From SOIA01 sp050116035 (GTDB lineage Bacteria; Acidobacteriota; Aminicenantia; Aminicenantales; Aminicenantaceae): a stretch of DNA of 16,691 nucleotides. A program made the translations under genes and the position numbers. This document shows, piece after piece, positions 14,999-16,691 of this stretch (position 1 is the first letter of the stretch; every line of letters begins with the position of its first letter). The DNA lies in the NCBI GenBank assembly GCA_050116035.1, contig JASFPJ010000036.1:1-16691 (forward strand), read 5' to 3'. Below the pieces are notes generated by a model. That model saw nothing but the letters and a program-made list of their open reading frames with translations, had not been told where the DNA came from and ran no database searches.

Positions 14999-15561
14999 TG
15001 AAAAACCGCCTCCAAGAGATCATCGAATCTCTGATTTTCATCTCCTTAGAGCCTCTGACCCTGGAAAAGATAAAAAGCGTTCTGACAGAATTTGAAGAAA
15101 AAGAAATCGAGCAGGCTATCAAGGAACTACTGGAAAATTACATGACCAATGAAAGAGGGATTCACATCATGCAGGCTGCAGGGGGCTTTCTTTTTTCCAC
15201 AAAACCGGAGCATGATTCATGGATAAAGCGGCTTCTCAAGGTGGAAAGAAAAAGTAGACTCTCTTCCGCCGCTCTTGAGACGCTATCCGCTATCGCCTAC
15301 CACCAACCCGTCACCCTGGCTGAAATCTCAGCGCTTAGGGGAGTGGATTCCACTCATACGCTAAAAACTCTGCTCCAGAAACGATTGATCAAGATAGTCG
15401 GCAGGAAAAAAAGTCCGGGGAATCCTTTGATTTACAGGACTTCAGAGAAATTTCTAACCTATTTTGGGTTGAACAGCATCAAAGACCTGCCTTCTCCTGA
15501 AGAACTATCTAAAATACTCGAAGAAGAGGATATCCCTGAAGAAGACAGTCCAGGGCAATAA
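14998..15561 (+). CDS. scpB: Segregation and condensation protein B
   Basis: Dimeric winged-helix partner of ScpA in the SMC condensin. Winged-helix 1 covers about 3-75 (ESLIFISLEPLTLEKI), and winged-helix 2 about 85-165 with the hallmark ALETLSAIAYHQPVTLAEI and a following LRGVDS segment. The acidic C-terminal tail (EELSKILEEEDIPEEDSP) is typical. The start at ATG 14998 is preferred because its TGATG overlap with the scpA stop signals translational coupling; the longer frame from 14965 would lie entirely within scpA. It is 187 aa with this start. The often-following rluB gene is absent. Confidence 0.96.
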   Translation: MKNRLQEIIESLIFISLEPLTLEKIKSVLTEFEEKEIEQAIKELLENYMTNERGIHIMQAAGGFLFSTKPEHDSWIKRLLKVERKSRLSSAALETLSAIAYHQPVTLAEISALRGVDSTHTLKTLLQKRLIKIVGRKKSPGNPLIYRTSEKFLTYFGLNSIKDLPSPEELSKILEEEDIPEEDSPGQ

Positions 15562-15667
15562 ACAGTATTTTCTGTCTTCCTTGTCTCTTCATTTTTTGTC
15601 TTCCTGCTGAGAAGGTGAAGCAGAGATACCTGGATCTTTTCCTGAAAGTTGAATTCGACCCGGAAGG

Positions 15668-15726
15668 CCTTTTTTCTTTCCATGAATACGAAAAAAGGAC
15701 ATTTTTAGCTCCCAAAATGGAGCTAA
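15668..15726 (+). terminator. Two hairpins after scpB, the second a possible weak terminator
   Basis: CCTTTTTTC (15668-15676) pairs with GAAAAAAGG (15690-15698). TTAGCTCC (15705-15712) pairs perfectly with GGAGCTAA (15719-15726) around a 6-nt loop. The tail GTTAATATTTTATC is T-rich but interrupted. Apart from these and the ispH promoter, the 245-bp spacer 15562-15806 shows no gene. Confidence 0.35.
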
Positions 15727-15751
15727 GTTAATATTTTATCTATATTTAGGA

Positions 15752-15778
15752 TTGACAAAAAAGGACCACTCATATAAT
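15752..15778 (+). promoter_or_regulatory. Promoter of ispH
   Basis: Perfect TTGACA (15752-15757) and perfect TATAAT (15773-15778), but with only 15 nt between them; TAATAT at 15775-15780 would give 17. The start is expected near 15785, leaving a leader of about 20 nt. Both hexamers being consensus compensates for the tight spacing. Confidence 0.7.
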
Positions 15779-15806
15779 ATGTTTCTTTTATCTATTCCCG
15801 GAAAAA

Positions 15807-16685
15807 ATGGAAATTATCATAGCTAAAAATTCAGGACTGTGCTACGGAGTCAGAAGAGCTCTGAAGATCGCCAGAGAAACAAGACAGAAAAAAAGTGGGA
15901 AAGTCTGCACTTTGGGAGACCTGATTCACAATCCTCAAGTCATATCTGATCTCGAAAAACAAGGAATCCAATCTGTCACGAACCAGGATGAACTCAACGA
16001 AGGATGTGTCATTATTCGCAGCCATGGAGTCTCTCCTGATACCTACAGTCTTCTCGAAAAAAAGAATATTCAAATCGTTGATGCCACCTGTCCGATTGTT
16101 AAAAAAATCCAAAAATTGGTCGAAATGCAAGCCACGCAGAAAGAAGAAATCATAATCGTCGGCAATAAAGAACATCCTGAAATCAAAGGACTCATAGGAT
16201 TCAGTAAAGGAAAAGGAATCATCATAGAAAATGAGGCTCAGGTGAAACGCCTGCCTCGGAAAAGAAAGAGAGCGGTTCTCGCCCAATCCACTCAGGACCT
16301 TTATCTCTTTGAAAAAATTGTGACAGCTCTCATCGAGAAGACAGAAGAGTTGAAAATCTATAACACAATCTGTCATTCCACTCAAACACGGCAAAAATCC
16401 ACCTCTGAACTGGCATCCTATGTCGATACACTTTTCATCGTTGGAGGAAAAAATAGCTCCAACACGAATAAACTCTTTCAAATTTCAAAAAGGATTTTAC
16501 CCAACACCTATTTCATCGAAAGTGCAGCTCAAATCGACTTTGAAATGCTGAAAGGCTCAAAAAAAATCGGACTCTCTGGAGGAGCGTCCACCCCTCCTGA
16601 AGCCATCCAAGAAGCTGTTAACAAAATCAAGTCCAGCTTTAAACATCAACATCAAAGGGAGAAGATCGTCCAATGTCAGAGATAA
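15807..16685 (+). CDS. ispH: 4-hydroxy-3-methylbut-2-enyl diphosphate reductase
   Basis: Last enzyme of the MEP isoprenoid pathway; a [4Fe-4S] enzyme that reduces HMBPP to IPP and DMAPP. The three cluster cysteines are C12 (GLCYGVRRA), C95 (DATCPIV) and C189 (TICHSTQTRQ), matching the family's C12/C96/C197 pattern. Substrate-site motifs LIHNPQV, RSHGVSP, EHPE and SGGASTPPE are present. At 292 aa it is a little shorter than the E. coli enzyme (316 aa), mostly in internal loops. ATG 15807 follows a weak GGAAAAA ribosome site and a consensus promoter. The 3' end overlaps the start of the next gene, suggesting an operon to the right. Confidence 0.97.
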   Translation: MEIIIAKNSGLCYGVRRALKIARETRQKKSGKVCTLGDLIHNPQVISDLEKQGIQSVTNQDELNEGCVIIRSHGVSPDTYSLLEKKNIQIVDATCPIVKKIQKLVEMQATQKEEIIIVGNKEHPEIKGLIGFSKGKGIIIENEAQVKRLPRKRKRAVLAQSTQDLYLFEKIVTALIEKTEELKIYNTICHSTQTRQKSTSELASYVDTLFIVGGKNSSNTNKLFQISKRILPNTYFIESAAQIDFEMLKGSKKIGLSGGASTPPEAIQEAVNKIKSSFKHQHQREKIVQCQR

Positions 16686-16691
16686 CAAAAA
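16673..16691 (+). CDS. Start of a downstream gene, cut by the right edge
   Basis: ATG 16673 opens a frame reading MSEITK up to the window edge and overlaps the last 13 bases of ispH. AAAGGGAG at 16654-16661 is a good ribosome site at an 11-nt distance. In several lineages ispH is followed by rpsA (ribosomal protein S1), but six residues cannot identify the product. Confidence 0.45.

Noticed and set aside
15831..16481. 216-aa minus-strand frame opposite ispH
   Set aside because: It is antisense to a fully conserved ispH; its composition mirrors the sense codons and no ribosome site was seen.

Overview
The window is a piece of bacterial chromosome with moderate G+C, clear Shine-Dalgarno sequences and good sigma70-type promoters. 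Its redox genes (a NADH-dehydrogenase-type diaphorase module with extra ferredoxin domains and a glutamate-synthase-like flavoprotein) point to an anaerobic, probably uncultured lineage. The order M50 protease - trpS - scpA - scpB and the style of intergenic repeats are compatible with an Acidobacteriota/Aminicenantes-like or deltaproteobacterial-type genome. That placement is inference from gene content only. No phage, IS transposase, CRISPR array, tRNA or rRNA was seen.

Layout. (1) 1-3578: a two-component pair on the + strand, a membrane histidine kinase (TM-GAF-PAS-HisKA-HATPase, cut by the left edge) and an NtrC-type sigma54 activator. (2) 3579-3871: a convergent spacer packed with inverted repeats, namely a hairpin overlapping the regulator's stop, a degenerate palindromic interspersed repeat, an intrinsic-terminator hairpin and a REP-like block built on GGGAC-A-GTCCC palindromes. 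(3) 3872-6502 (-): a secreted M1 metallopeptidase whose extended -10 box would start transcription on the ATG (leaderless). (4) 6843-7277 (-): S-adenosylmethionine decarboxylase with its own promoter. (5) 7278-7723: a divergent 446-bp regulatory region. (6) 7724-12444 (+): the main accessory unit, in the order NuoE-like, NuoF-like with fused N- and C-terminal Fe-S domains, a short NuoG/HoxU-like Fe-S protein with a Cys-rich tail, and a GltB-FMN-domain protein, closed by a strong terminator at 12469-12498. (7) 12531-15561 (+): a housekeeping operon of M50 site-2-protease-like protein, trpS, scpA and scpB. (8) 15562-16691: ispH from its own promoter, overlapping the start of a further gene that runs off the right edge.

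How they may work together. The central four genes look like one electron-transfer complex. NuoE and NuoF would exchange electrons with NAD(P)H through FMN, the Fe-S protein would wire them onward, and the partner that normally sits at the end of such a chain (an [FeFe] hydrogenase or respiratory complex I) is replaced by a glutamate-synthase-type FMN barrel. That barrel has no glutaminase domain, lacks the usual [3Fe-4S] cysteines and carries a four-cysteine motif at its N terminus. What it reduces or oxidises cannot be read from the sequence. This unit is the best candidate for an under-described system here.
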